DNA of 64,000 nucleotides from Nocardia grenadensis NBRC 108939 (GTDB lineage Bacteria; Actinomycetota; Actinomycetes; Mycobacteriales; Mycobacteriaceae): NCBI RefSeq assembly GCF_001613445.1, contig NZ_BDCJ01000003.1, positions 310,001-374,000 of the forward strand, read 5' to 3'. Positions 1 through 8,929 of this stretch are shown piece by piece (the stretch's first letter is position 1; every line of letters starts with the position of its first letter). A program made the position numbers and the translations under genes. The notes under the pieces are model-generated. The model did not search any database. It was not told the origin of the DNA and saw only the letters and a program-made list of their open reading frames with translations.

Positions 1-52
1 TTCTTGACTGTACGGTCCACAATATGCCCTTTATGGACCAGGCAGTCAAGAA
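1..52. promoter_or_regulatory. Nested 52-bp operator dyad upstream of the TetR gene
   Basis: Perfect 10-bp arms TTCTTGACTG (1-10) and CAGTCAAGAA (43-52) share the centre 26.5 with inner arms GGTCCA (14-19) and TGGACC (34-39). TTGACT lies inside both outer arms, so a -35 element is offered on each strand (4-9 plus, 49-44 minus). This is what a TetR autoregulatory site between divergent genes looks like; the second gene would start left of the window. Binding is inferred. Confidence 0.7.
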
Positions 53-69
53 CCCGTATCCTGGTTCGC

Positions 70-684
70 ATGGCACGTCCGCGAGCGTTCGACGAGAAGC
101 AGGTGCTGAAGGCCGTCCGGGAGCAGTTCTGGGACGCCGGTTACGCCGCGACCTCGCTGGAAGACCTGATGCGGGTCAGCGGACTGGGCAAGGGCAGCCT
201 CTATGCGGCATTCGGCGACAAGCGTCAGCTCTTCCTCCGGGCATTGCAGAGCTACACCGACGACAACCATGGCCACCTTCGGAAAGCCCTCGCCGAGGCC
301 CCACGGGCCGTGGAGGCGCTACGCCTGCTCCTCGAAGCACCGATCGACGACCCGACCGGCACCGATACGCGGCGTGGCTGCCTGATGGCCAACAGCACCT
401 GCGAACTCGGCAACGCCGATCCGGAGGTCCTCGTCCACGCCCACCGCACCTACGAGACCTCCACCGCGCTGATCGGTGACTGCGTCGCCCGCGCCCAACG
501 CGAGGGGGACCTGCCGGCCGGAGCGGATCCGATCGCCCTGGCGCGAGCCCTCCTGGCCGCGCAACAGGGAATCGTGTTCATGGGCAGGACCGGACTGGAC
601 AGGGCCACACTCACGGCCACGGCACGATCACTCGCGGCTCAACTCCTGCCGGACCACTCCAGCGACCGAATCGACAGGTGCTGA
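70..684 (+). CDS. TetR/AcrR-family transcriptional regulator
   Basis: A 204-aa one-component repressor. The first 50 residues form the TetR helix-turn-helix (ATSLEDLMRVSGLGKGSLYAAFGDK), followed by a helical ligand-binding domain with a single CLMANST segment typical of the YcdC/AcrR-like group. The reading frame stays open upstream to base 4, but that stretch is the dyad at 1-52, so I chose the ATG at 70, which gives the classical MARPRAF start. It probably represses itself and a divergent gene outside the window. The effector is unknown. Confidence 0.85.
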   Translation: MARPRAFDEKQVLKAVREQFWDAGYAATSLEDLMRVSGLGKGSLYAAFGDKRQLFLRALQSYTDDNHGHLRKALAEAPRAVEALRLLLEAPIDDPTGTDTRRGCLMANSTCELGNADPEVLVHAHRTYETSTALIGDCVARAQREGDLPAGADPIALARALLAAQQGIVFMGRTGLDRATLTATARSLAAQLLPDHSSDRIDRC

Positions 685-823
685 CGGTCCGTTCGCATCG
701 CCTGTCCGATACTCGGGCACCGCGCTGTCCGCGCCCGGTTGACGACCCGGCCATCCGCGTTGTGCGGCGACCACCGGGCAATACATGCCCGTGTGTCACG
801 TTGCCTCCGAATTCGGGATGCTC

Positions 824-1587
824 TCATGAGTCGCCGCGGCTCGCTTCGATTCCTCCGGCGGCGCGGTGCAGGGTGGCCACCAGAGTCGGTAACCGATTCG
901 GGCGATAGCGGAGCGAAAGCATGGACACCGACAGCCCCGCCAGCGCGGTCCCGTCCGCGTCCCGCACCGGAACCCCGACCGCGACCACTCCGCGTTCCGA
1001 CAGCCCGTCGTTCAGCGCGAACCCCGCCCGGCGCACTGTGGAGAGCTGGGTGCGCAGACTCGGCAGATTCGGCCGTTCATCAGGACGTTCCGCTAGCGCG
1101 CCTCGTCGTAGAGTTCGTCCAATTCGGCTGCGCCGAGCTCCGCCAGCAGTACCAGACCGGCGGTCGTGCGATGGGTGGGGAACACCATCCCCACCCGCAG
1201 CGCCTGCCGGCACTCGACACTGGCTATGAACCGCGCCGTATCCCCGGCCCGGATCGTCAGGTTCGCCGACTCCCCCACCAGATCGACCAGTCGTTGCAGA
1301 TGAGATAGCGCAGCCGCCCGGAGCCGCGATGTCCGGGACTGCGAGTGCGTGGCCAGCTCGAGGACCGGGCCCGGGTGGTAGACCCGCTGCTCGTCCTGTA
1401 CCGCGAAATCCCGGTACACCAACGTCTGCAGCAACCGATGCGCGGTAGACCGCGCCACCCCGAGCCGTTCGGCGACCTGGCTGACGGTCAACCCGCCCTC
1501 CAGCTGCAGCATGACCGCTGCCCGCAGCGCGTGCTCCGCGCTGGTCACAACGTATGCCGGTGGTGTCTTCGGTTCCGTGTTGCCCAT
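824..1587 (-). pseudogene. IclR-family regulator broken by a one-base deletion
   Basis: The first frame reads MGNTEPK through a winged HTH (VSQVAERLGVARSTAHRLLQTL) and half of the effector domain, then stops at TAG right after LDELYDEAR (about 1093). The C-terminal half continues in the next frame (LAERPDERPNL ... GVVAVGVPVRDADG ... SVSMLSLRY) to the stop at 824. The 764-bp length is one base short of a 254-aa protein, so a single lost base in the gcgcgcta run explains it. IclR proteins commonly control adjacent aromatic catabolism; here the divergent gentisate operon is the natural target. It could be a sequencing error rather than a true mutation. Confidence 0.75.
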
Positions 1588-1590
1588 CTG

Positions 1591-1623
1591 TCCGTTCTGC
1601 TCTACAGAATTATCTGTTCTGCT
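1591..1623. promoter_or_regulatory. Probable IclR operator in the gentisate divergent promoter
   Basis: Between the IclR start (1587) and the dioxygenase start (1651) lies ACAGA-N4-TCTGT (1604-1617). Near-identical direct repeats tccgttctgct (1591-1601) and tctgttctgct (1613-1623) are 22 bp apart, two helical turns. The size and position fit an IclR-type site; binding is not shown. Confidence 0.5.
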
Positions 1624-1650
1624 GAATCGACACGGGCCACTGTAGGCGAT

Positions 1651-2808
1651 ATGAGCACGACTGACACCCCCGTCCGGCTGCGGGCGGTCGCGGCGCCGGA
1701 CCAGCCGGACGTCACCCCCGCCCTCGAGGAGCTGTACCGCGGCTTCGAACAGGAGCTGCTGGTTCCGCTGTGGACCGAGATCGGCGATCTGATGCCGGCG
1801 CATCCGCGGTCGCGGGCGGTGCCGCATCTGTGGCGGTGGGAGAATCTGCTGCGGCTGGCGGCGCGGGCGGGCGATATCGTGCCGGTCGGTCGCGGGGGTG
1901 AGCGGCGGGCGATCGCACTGGCGAATCCGGCGCTCGGTGGGCGGCCGTTCGCGACGCCGACCTTGTGGGCCGCGATCCAGTATCTGATGCCCGGCGAGGA
2001 TGCCCCGGAGCACCGGCACACCCAGAATGCCTTCCGGTTCGTGGTGGAGGGGTCGGGAGTGTGGACCGTGGTGGGTGGCACCGGGAACACCGCCGACGGT
2101 GACGCGGTGCCGATGCGACGCGGGGATTTCCTGCCCCAGGCCGGGTGGAACTGGCATGCGCACCACAACGCGACCTCGGAGCCGATGGCCTGGATCGACG
2201 GACTGGACATTCCGTTCCAGTACGTCGTGGAATCGCAATTCTTCGAATTCGGGCGCGCGGAGATCGGCGACGCGGAGCGGATTACGCCGGAGCGGTCGCG
2301 GTCGGAGCGGCTGTGGGGGCATCCGGGGCTGCGGCCGCTGTCGGTGGGTGCGGTGGCGCCGGGATCGCCACTGCTGGCCTACAAGTGGGAGCACACGGAT
2401 GCCGCGTTGCATGATCAGCTGCTGCTGGAAAAGGAAGGGTACGGCGGCACCATCGAACCCGGACACGCGGCCGTGCGGTTCTCGAATCCGCACGACGGCA
2501 CCGATGTGCTGCCGACCATACGGGCGGAATTCCACCGGATCACCCGGGGCGCGGAGACTGCGCCGGTCCGGGAGACAGGGTCGTCGGTCTATCAAGTGTT
2601 CGACGGGTCCGGCACGGTGACCGTCGGAGACAAGAGCTGGTCGGTTACCCGCGGTGACCTGTTCGTCGTCCCTTCGTGGGAACCCTTCTCCGCCAGATCG
2701 GAAGCCGGTGGCACCGACTCCGATTCCGGCGCCCTGGACCTTTTCCGTTTCTCGGACGCGCCCGTTTTCGAGGCGCTCCGGCTCGACCGTCAGGAGATCA
2801 CCCGATGA
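1651..2808 (+). CDS. Gentisate 1,2-dioxygenase
   Basis: A 385-aa bicupin Fe(II) enzyme that cleaves gentisate to maleylpyruvate in the cytosol. The N-terminal cupin carries the metal-binding segment PEHRHTQNAFRFVVEG (His121, His123) and the second part of the motif, GWNWHAHHN (about 167-173). A second, shorter cupin follows near residues 300-370. The frame runs upstream into the IclR gene, but ATG 1651 follows the operator and gives the usual family length. It is first in a four-gene operon and overlaps the next gene by ATGA. The neighbours, which complete the gentisate pathway, support the call. Confidence 0.93.
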   Translation: MSTTDTPVRLRAVAAPDQPDVTPALEELYRGFEQELLVPLWTEIGDLMPAHPRSRAVPHLWRWENLLRLAARAGDIVPVGRGGERRAIALANPALGGRPFATPTLWAAIQYLMPGEDAPEHRHTQNAFRFVVEGSGVWTVVGGTGNTADGDAVPMRRGDFLPQAGWNWHAHHNATSEPMAWIDGLDIPFQYVVESQFFEFGRAEIGDAERITPERSRSERLWGHPGLRPLSVGAVAPGSPLLAYKWEHTDAALHDQLLLEKEGYGGTIEPGHAAVRFSNPHDGTDVLPTIRAEFHRITRGAETAPVRETGSSVYQVFDGSGTVTVGDKSWSVTRGDLFVVPSWEPFSARSEAGGTDSDSGALDLFRFSDAPVFEALRLDRQEITR

Positions 2809-3635
2809 AACTCGCCACCCTGCGCGTCGACGGCGGCACCCGCGCGGTGCGCCTCGACGGTGACACGCTCGTCGACCTGGGCTACGACGACCTCGGCGCG
2901 CTGTTCGCCCGGGACGACTGGGCCACGATCGCGGCCGAGGCCACCGGGCGGACCTGGCCGGTGGCCGGCGCGGATTTCGCGGCGGTGGTGCCGAACCCGT
3001 CGAAGGTGATCTGCGTCGGGCACAACTACACCAACCACATCAAGGAGATGGGGCGCGAACTTCCCAGCTACCCCACGCTTTTCCCGAAGTTCGCCGACAG
3101 CCTCATCGGGCCCCACGATCCGATCGTGAAACCGGCCGAGACCGACGCGCTGGACTGGGAGGTCGAGCTGGTGGTGGTCGTGGGCAAGCCGGTGCGGCGG
3201 GCCACCGAGGCCGAAGCCGCGGACGCCATCGCGGGGTTCACCGTGATGAACGACGTGTCGGTGCGGGACTGGCAGTTCCGCACGATCGAATGGACGCAGG
3301 GCAAGATCTGGGATTCCTCCACCCCGGTCGGACCCTATGTCGTCACCCCGGACGAGGTCGGCGGGGTGCGGCCGGCGCTCGAGGTGGAGACGCTGGTCGA
3401 CGGGCAGGTCATGCAGCACGACGACACCGGGACGTTGCTGTTCGACCCGGTGCGCCTGGTGCAGTACGTATCGACGGTGATCCGGCTGAACCCCGGCGAT
3501 CTGATCGCCACCGGCACCCCGGCCGGGGTCGGCCACGCCCGGGACCCGAAGGTCTACCTGGCCGGCGGGGAAACCGTGGTGACCCGGATCGCCGGGCTGG
3601 GGGCCTGCACGAACAAGGTCGTGAAGGCCTCGTGA
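2805..3635 (+). CDS. Fumarylacetoacetate-hydrolase-family protein (fumarylpyruvate or maleylpyruvate hydrolase)
   Basis: A 276-aa FAH-fold hydrolase. It shows the family signature VGHNYTNHIKEMG near residue 70, the metal-ligand region DWEVELVVVVGKPVRRAT, and GFTVMNDVSVRDWQ and TPVGPYVVTPDEV further on. In the gentisate pathway it would split fumarylpyruvate into fumarate and pyruvate after isomerisation. ATG 2805 overlaps the dioxygenase stop by 4 bp, and its own stop overlaps the isomerase GTG, so the three genes are translationally coupled. Acting on maleylpyruvate directly cannot be excluded. Confidence 0.9.
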   Translation: MKLATLRVDGGTRAVRLDGDTLVDLGYDDLGALFARDDWATIAAEATGRTWPVAGADFAAVVPNPSKVICVGHNYTNHIKEMGRELPSYPTLFPKFADSLIGPHDPIVKPAETDALDWEVELVVVVGKPVRRATEAEAADAIAGFTVMNDVSVRDWQFRTIEWTQGKIWDSSTPVGPYVVTPDEVGGVRPALEVETLVDGQVMQHDDTGTLLFDPVRLVQYVSTVIRLNPGDLIATGTPAGVGHARDPKVYLAGGETVVTRIAGLGACTNKVVKAS

Positions 3636-4258
3636 CCGGGCGGACACACGCCGACTCGCTGAAGTGGGCCGAGCATGGGACCGGCCTGTTCGTCACGCAG
3701 GCCGCCCTGCTCGACGACGAGTCGATGTCGGCGCCGAGCAGCCTGCCCGGGTGGACGCGTAAACATCTGGTGGCGCATGTCGCGGCCAATGCCGAGGCGC
3801 TCGGGAATCTGGTGTACTGGGCCCGCACCGGCGACCGCACGCCGATGTATTCCTCGCCCGACCAGCGCAATGCCGATATCGAGTCGGGCGCCGCGCTGGC
3901 CGCGGACGAGCTGATCACCTGGTTGAACGAGGCGGTGCGCAAACTATCCGTCGCGATGGAGGCGCTGCCCGGGGACGATTGGCACAACGAGGTCGTCACC
4001 GCGCAAGGGCGGGCCGTCCCGGCCACGGAGATCCCGTGGCTGCGGGCGCGCGAGGTGTGTATCCACGCCGTCGATCTCGGCACGGGCACCACCTTCGCCG
4101 ACCTGCCCGACGCGTTCCTGTCCGCGCTCGTCACCGATATCCGGGGCAAGCGCGGACTCGACGAGATCCCCGACGGCCCGCTCCCCGAGGTCACCGCCTA
4201 CCTCGCCGGTCGTTCCCATTCCCTCGCCGGCGTCCCCGACCTCGGCCCCTGGTTGTAG
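3632..4258 (+). CDS. Maleylpyruvate isomerase, mycothiol-dependent DinB-like family
   Basis: A 208-aa DinB-fold protein. It has the GWTRKHLVAHVAANAEAL segment with His49, and REVCIHAVDL with Glu141 and His145. The spacing equals the His52/Glu144/His148 metal site known for the Corynebacterium glutamicum mycothiol-dependent isomerase. The enzyme would turn maleylpyruvate into fumarylpyruvate using mycothiol, the actinobacterial thiol. Start is GTG 3632 inside a GTGA overlap with the hydrolase. At 208 residues it is somewhat shorter than the approximately 240-aa reference, so part of the C-terminal domain may be reduced. Confidence 0.88.
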   Translation: MTGRTHADSLKWAEHGTGLFVTQAALLDDESMSAPSSLPGWTRKHLVAHVAANAEALGNLVYWARTGDRTPMYSSPDQRNADIESGAALAADELITWLNEAVRKLSVAMEALPGDDWHNEVVTAQGRAVPATEIPWLRAREVCIHAVDLGTGTTFADLPDAFLSALVTDIRGKRGLDEIPDGPLPEVTAYLAGRSHSLAGVPDLGPWL

Positions 4259-4270
4259 AGGAGGCTCCTC

Positions 4271-5524
4271 ATGAGCACCCCTGACGTCGTCATCGTCGGC
4301 GGCGGTATCGGCGGGCTGAGTACCGCTTTCGCACTGTCCCGGCTCGGCCTGCGGGTGCGGGTCCTGGAGCAGGCGAAACAGTTCGGTGAGGTCGGCGCGG
4401 GTATTCAGCTCGCGCCCAACTGCACGCGCATCCTCGACGACTACGGTCTGCTGGACGAGGTGAAGGCCCGCGGAGTCGTGCCCGACCGGATGGTGATGCG
4501 GGACGCGGTCGACGGAAGCGAACTGACCTCACTCGACCTGCGCGATCTGGAGCGCGAGTACGGCTTCCCGTACCTGGTCATCCACCGCAGCGATCTGCAC
4601 GCGCTATTCCTGGCGGCCTGCCGGGACGCGGGTGTCGAACTGCGCACCGAACAGCGCGTCGTCTCCTATACGCAGGGCGATGGGAAAGCCGGTGCGACAA
4701 CGCGGGCCGGTGCGGTCCACGAGGCGAATATCGTGATCGCGGCCGACGGATTGCATTCCGTCGCGCGCACCCTGTTCACCGACGACCGGCCGGTGTCCTC
4801 CGCCTATGTCGCCTACCGCGGTACCGTACCGATCGCGGAGGTGGACCGGCCGGTGGACCTCTCCGAAGTGGTCGTCTATGTCGGTCCGCACTGTCATTTC
4901 GTCCACTACGGGTTACGCGGCGGCGATCTGCTCAACCAGGTGGCGGTGTTCGAATCCCCGAAGGCCGTGGCCGGTCTCGACGACTGGGGCACTCCCGACG
5001 AACTCGACACCGCCTTCGCCACGACCTGTGATTTCGTCCAGGACCGGCTGCCACATATGTGGCGGGACAAATGGTGGCGGATGTACGACCGCGACCCGAT
5101 CGGCACCTGGGTCGACGGACGGATCGCGCTACTCGGCGACGCTGCCCACCCGCCGCTGCAGTACATGGCGCAGGGCGCGATCATGGCGATCGAGGACGGG
5201 TGGGTGCTCGCCGAACACGTGCGGCGTCTGCGGGACGCCGACGGGGTCGTCGACTGGGCGGGGGCGCTCGCGGCGTACGAGGCCGTCCGGCCGGAACATT
5301 GTCGGCGCGTGGTGCTGACAGCCCGGGCCTGGGGTGAACTCTGGCATCTCGACGGGATCCGGCGCGCGCAACGCAATGTGCTGCTGCGGGAGCGCGCGGT
5401 CGGCGACTACTCGTTCACCGACTGGATCTACGGTCCGACGGCACTGTTCCCCGCGGACGAGCCCCCGATGTTCGAGCCGATACCGCTCGACTCGGCCGAC
5501 CGGGTGGGTGCCGGGCCCGCGTAG
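4271..5524 (+). CDS. FAD-dependent monooxygenase, probable 3-hydroxybenzoate 6-hydroxylase
   Basis: A 417-aa group A flavoprotein hydroxylase. It has the N-terminal dinucleotide motif VVIVGGGIGGLSTAFAL, a DG-type motif in IAADGLHSVAR, and the FAD-ribityl motif GRIALLGDAAHPPLQYMAQG with IEDG following. Together with the gentisate ring-cleavage genes, para-hydroxylation of 3-hydroxybenzoate to gentisate with NADH is the most likely reaction; a salicylate 5-hydroxylating role is the alternative. Start ATG 4271 lies 12 bp after the isomerase, with gaggaggctcctc upstream as ribosome-binding site. The stop codon is inside the terminator stem. Confidence 0.85.
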   Translation: MSTPDVVIVGGGIGGLSTAFALSRLGLRVRVLEQAKQFGEVGAGIQLAPNCTRILDDYGLLDEVKARGVVPDRMVMRDAVDGSELTSLDLRDLEREYGFPYLVIHRSDLHALFLAACRDAGVELRTEQRVVSYTQGDGKAGATTRAGAVHEANIVIAADGLHSVARTLFTDDRPVSSAYVAYRGTVPIAEVDRPVDLSEVVVYVGPHCHFVHYGLRGGDLLNQVAVFESPKAVAGLDDWGTPDELDTAFATTCDFVQDRLPHMWRDKWWRMYDRDPIGTWVDGRIALLGDAAHPPLQYMAQGAIMAIEDGWVLAEHVRRLRDADGVVDWAGALAAYEAVRPEHCRRVVLTARAWGELWHLDGIRRAQRNVLLRERAVGDYSFTDWIYGPTALFPADEPPMFEPIPLDSADRVGAGPA

Positions 5525-5554
5525 TCGCCCGGTATCGAGGTAGCGGGCGACTAC
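5521..5554. terminator. Bidirectional terminator hairpin between the gentisate operon and fadD
   Basis: Perfect 11-bp arms GTAGTCGCCCG (5521-5531) and CGGGCGACTAC (5544-5554) with a 12-nt loop sit between two convergent genes. The monooxygenase stop codon is part of the stem. No T-tract follows, as is common in actinobacteria. Confidence 0.75.
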
Positions 5555-5580
5555 GGTTCCGGATCACCCAGCGGCGGATA

Positions 5581-7134
5581 TCAGCTGACCTGACGGCCGC
5601 GGCCGCTCCAGTACGGTGCGCGTAGTTTGAACTTCTGTAGTTTGCCGGTCGCGGTCCGGGCCAACTCGTTGCGGAACTCGACCGAGGTCGGCGCCTTGTA
5701 GCCGGCCAGGCGCTGTTTGCACCAGGCGACCAGTTCGGCTTCGGTCGCATTGCTCGCTTCGGCGTCGGGGGTCAGCACGACCAGGGCTTTGATCGTCTCG
5801 CCCCACTTCTCGCTCGGTACCGCGATCACCGCCACCTCGGCGACGGCGGGATGAGAGAACAGGCAGTCCTCCACTTCGATCGAGGACACGTTCTCGCCCC
5901 CGGTGATGATCACGTCTTTTTTGCGGTCGGCGATGGTCAGGTAGCCGTCGTCGCCGAGGACGCCGCCGTCGCCGGTGTGGAACCATCCGCCCGCCAGCGC
6001 GGCCGCGCTCTCCTCGGGGCGGTCCCAATAGCCCTCCATCACCACATTGGACCGGGCCAGCACTTCGCCCGAGCCCTCCTCGGGTTCCTCGGACCGCAAC
6101 CGGACGCCCAGGGCTGGGACTCCGGCGCGGGTCAGCTTCGCGGCCCTGGTCTCGGGATCGAGGTCGTCCCATTCGGCCCGGGAGCGGTTGACGGTCAGCA
6201 GCGGTGAGGTCTCGGTCAGGCCGTAGATCTGGATGAACTCCCAGCCGAGTTCCGCTTCGACGCGGGCGACGGTTTTCGTCGGCGGCGGCGCGCCGGCCAT
6301 GATGATCCGTACCCGGTCGCGGCCGGGGATCTCGCCCTCCCAGCTCTGCGCGGCGTCGAGCACCGCGGCGGCGACCGCGGGCGCCGCGCACAGCACAGTG
6401 ACGCCGTGATCGCGCACGCGGCGCAGAATCTCGGCGCCGTCTATCTTGCGCAGGACGATGTGGCGGGCACCGACGCCGGTCATGGCGAACGGCATGCCCC
6501 AGCCGTTCGCGTGGAACATCGGCAGAGTGTGCAGATATACGTCACGGTCGCTGATCGTGGCGTGCAGGCCGAAGGTGACGGCATTGACCCAGATACTGCG
6601 ATGGGTGATCTGCACTCCCTTGGGGCGGGCGGTGGTCCCGGAGGTGTAGTTGATGGTGGCGGTGGCGGATTCGTCGGGTTGCCACGCCCGCGGTACCGCC
6701 CCCGGGGCGGCGTAGAGGTCGGTGTCGGTGCCCAGCACGAACTTGTGCTCGCAGTCGACCTCGCCGAGCGAGTCCGCGAGTTCCGGGTCCACGTACAGGG
6801 CGCGAGCCCCGGAATTCTCGACGATGTAACGCACCTCGTCCGGGCGCAGGCGGAAGTTGATCGGGACCAGCACCCGCCCCCAGCCACTCACCCCGAAGAA
6901 AGAGGTCAGCAGCCGACTCGAATTATGGCCGACCAGCGCGACCCGCTCCCCGGCCTCGATACCCAGTTCGTCGAGGCGGGCGGCCTGTCTGCGGGCAAGG
7001 TCGGCGACCCGGGAATAGGTCATCGAGCCCTGGCCGGGCGCGGGCTGGGCGGGTTCGTCGACGATACCGATCCGGTCGCCGTACACGGTTTCGGCGCGAT
7101 CGAGGAAATCGGAGACACTGAGCGGGACGAACAT
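5581..7134 (-). CDS. AMP-binding acyl-CoA ligase (FadD-like)
   Basis: A 517-aa ANL-superfamily adenylating enzyme. Visible motifs are the P-loop INYTSGTTARPKGVQITH, YGLTET, GWFHTGDGG, and the hinge region DRKKDVIITGGENVSSIEVED. TATGKLQKFKLR carries the catalytic lysine. It activates a fatty or aryl acid as acyl-AMP and then as acyl-CoA. ATG 7134 is preceded by taggagga, so I preferred it to the frame's upstream extension. It converges on the gentisate operon and could supply aryl-CoA entry to that pathway, or be an unrelated long-chain ligase; the sequence does not decide. Confidence 0.88.
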   Translation of the reverse strand: MFVPLSVSDFLDRAETVYGDRIGIVDEPAQPAPGQGSMTYSRVADLARRQAARLDELGIEAGERVALVGHNSSRLLTSFFGVSGWGRVLVPINFRLRPDEVRYIVENSGARALYVDPELADSLGEVDCEHKFVLGTDTDLYAAPGAVPRAWQPDESATATINYTSGTTARPKGVQITHRSIWVNAVTFGLHATISDRDVYLHTLPMFHANGWGMPFAMTGVGARHIVLRKIDGAEILRRVRDHGVTVLCAAPAVAAAVLDAAQSWEGEIPGRDRVRIIMAGAPPPTKTVARVEAELGWEFIQIYGLTETSPLLTVNRSRAEWDDLDPETRAAKLTRAGVPALGVRLRSEEPEEGSGEVLARSNVVMEGYWDRPEESAAALAGGWFHTGDGGVLGDDGYLTIADRKKDVIITGGENVSSIEVEDCLFSHPAVAEVAVIAVPSEKWGETIKALVVLTPDAEASNATEAELVAWCKQRLAGYKAPTSVEFRNELARTATGKLQKFKLRAPYWSGRGRQVS

Positions 7135-7278
7135 GGTCCTCCTACGGATCCTGCGTGCGCCGGGAGGCGATTCTGCGGCCCTTCCGGCGGTCCGACGATT
7201 GTCTCGCCGAACCGGCCGTAGCGGGCCGGAATTCTTACGGCGGTCCATCTGCATGGTGGCGATCGCCCCCGAGGGGGA

Positions 7279-8088
7279 TCAGCCGTCGCGCTGCGCGAGT
7301 GCGTGACGTGCTTCCTCATGGAGTACGTCGAGCAGTTCCTGTTCCAGGGCCACGAACTCGGGCGTCGTGATCATCGACAGCTCCCGGGGCCGCGGCAGAT
7401 CGACACGCACCTCGCGGCGCACGGTGGCCGGGCGCGCCGACAGCACGATCACCCGGTCCGACAGGTACACTGCTTCCCGGATGTCGTGGGTGATCATCAG
7501 CACCATCCACCGGTACCGCTGCCAGACCTCCTGGAGCCACGACTGCATCTCGGTGCGGGTCAGCGAATCCAGTGCGCCGAAGGGCTCATCCAGCAGCAGC
7601 AGCTCGCGTTCCTGGACCACGGTCCGCAACAATGCCGCCCGCTGCCGCATACCACCGGAGAGCTGGGACGGGCGGGCGTCCTCGAATCCGGACAACCCGA
7701 AGACCGGGAACAGTTCGCGGGCCCGGCGCCGGGCCTCCCGCTTCGGGACGCCGTGCACCTGTAATCCCAGGACGGTGTTGTCCAGGACGGTGCGCCACGG
7801 GAACAGCAGATCCTTCTGCGGCATATAGGCGCAATGCAGTGCCGTCGGCTCACCGTCGCTCGTGCCGAAACGGATACTGCCCGAATCGGGGGTCTCCAGA
7901 CCGGCCAGCATAGTGAAGACGGTGCTCTTGCCGCAGCCGCTCGGGCCGATGACGGAGACGAACTCGCCCGGCTGCGCGGTGAACGACACACCGCCGAGGA
8001 CCTGCCGGTCGGGGCGGCGTGCGCCGGGCCGCGGAAACGATTTGGTGAGCCCATCGACGACGATCCGGTGCCCGCGCGCCTCAGTCAT
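7279..8088 (-). CDS. ABC transporter ATP-binding protein (ThiZ-like)
   Basis: A 269-aa cytoplasmic ATPase subunit of the nitrate/taurine/thiamine-precursor (NitT/TauT) class. It shows Walker A GPSGCGKST, Q-loop at YMPQKDLLFPW, signature LSGGMRQRAALLRT, Walker B LLLLDEPFGALD and the H-loop MITHDIREAV. It is last in the tenA-led operon, and its ATG at 8088 overlaps the permease stop by 8 bp. It should power uptake of a thiamine pyrimidine precursor, because the operon is under a TPP riboswitch. Confidence 0.9.
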   Translation of the reverse strand: MTEARGHRIVVDGLTKSFPRPGARRPDRQVLGGVSFTAQPGEFVSVIGPSGCGKSTVFTMLAGLETPDSGSIRFGTSDGEPTALHCAYMPQKDLLFPWRTVLDNTVLGLQVHGVPKREARRRARELFPVFGLSGFEDARPSQLSGGMRQRAALLRTVVQERELLLLDEPFGALDSLTRTEMQSWLQEVWQRYRWMVLMITHDIREAVYLSDRVIVLSARPATVRREVRVDLPRPRELSMITTPEFVALEQELLDVLHEEARHALAQRDG

Positions 8089-8929
8089 GCCGACTCCTGT
8101 TCTCCGCGCGGGACCACGGTGCGACGAGCCGTTCGATCGCGAAGGTCAGCAGATACAGCGCGATACTGAGCAACGCGGTCACGAATACCGCCGCCAGCAC
8201 CAGATCGGTGCGGAAAGAGTTCTTCTGCAGGTTCATATAGATGCCCAGGCCCTCGCTGGCGCCCACGTATTCGGCGAAGACCGCGCCCACGACCGCATAG
8301 GTGATCCCGATCCGCAATGCGGTGAAGAATCGCGGCACCGCGGACGGCAACCGCACATAACGGAACACTTGGACCCGGGACGCCCCCATACTGCGCAGCA
8401 GTGCACCTGCCTCGCGGTCGGCCGCGGCGAATCCCTCGATCAGCCCGATCGCCATCGGGAAGAAGGTGACGAGTGCGACGACGAGCACTTTCGGGAGCAG
8501 CCCGAAACCGAACCAGATGATCATCAACGGCGCTATCGCGATGATCGGCAGCGTCTGAGAGGCGACGAAAAGCGGCACGAACGCGCGCCGCAGCCAGGGT
8601 GAGAAGTCGACCACGACGGCCAGCAGCCAGGCCAGGCTCAGCGATACCGCGAACCCGACCAGTGTCACCTGGAGGGTGGCGGCGGCGTGGACCCCGATCT
8701 CGTCGCGGTGCGCCCACCCCTGCGTCACAACCCGCGCCGGCGACGGCAACAGTTGCGGGCGGATACCGCTGGCCTCGACATAGACCTGCCAGAGCACGAC
8801 GAGTAGCGCCACCGTCACGATGGACGGGAGTGCCCAGCGGAACCCGGTCGATCGCCCCGGCGCGGTCCGGGCGGCCGGATCCGGCGGGGCCTCTCGTGCG
8901 GAGTTGTCAGGCAGCGGCGAGGTAGTCAT
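8081..8929 (-). CDS. ABC transporter permease (ThiX-like)
   Basis: A 282-aa inner-membrane permease with about six hydrophobic helices. Residues 1-30 form a hydrophilic leader, and the EAA-type loop EGFAAADREAGALLRSMGASRVQVFRYVRLPSA is typical of the BPD_transp_1 family. It pairs with the ATPase (8-bp overlap downstream) and with the binding protein (23-bp overlap upstream). ATG 8929 is the only good start that keeps the leader short. Its substrate is inferred from the riboswitch and tenA neighbour. Confidence 0.9.
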   Translation of the reverse strand: MTTSPLPDNSAREAPPDPAARTAPGRSTGFRWALPSIVTVALLVVLWQVYVEASGIRPQLLPSPARVVTQGWAHRDEIGVHAAATLQVTLVGFAVSLSLAWLLAVVVDFSPWLRRAFVPLFVASQTLPIIAIAPLMIIWFGFGLLPKVLVVALVTFFPMAIGLIEGFAAADREAGALLRSMGASRVQVFRYVRLPSAVPRFFTALRIGITYAVVGAVFAEYVGASEGLGIYMNLQKNSFRTDLVLAAVFVTALLSIALYLLTFAIERLVAPWSRAENRSRHD

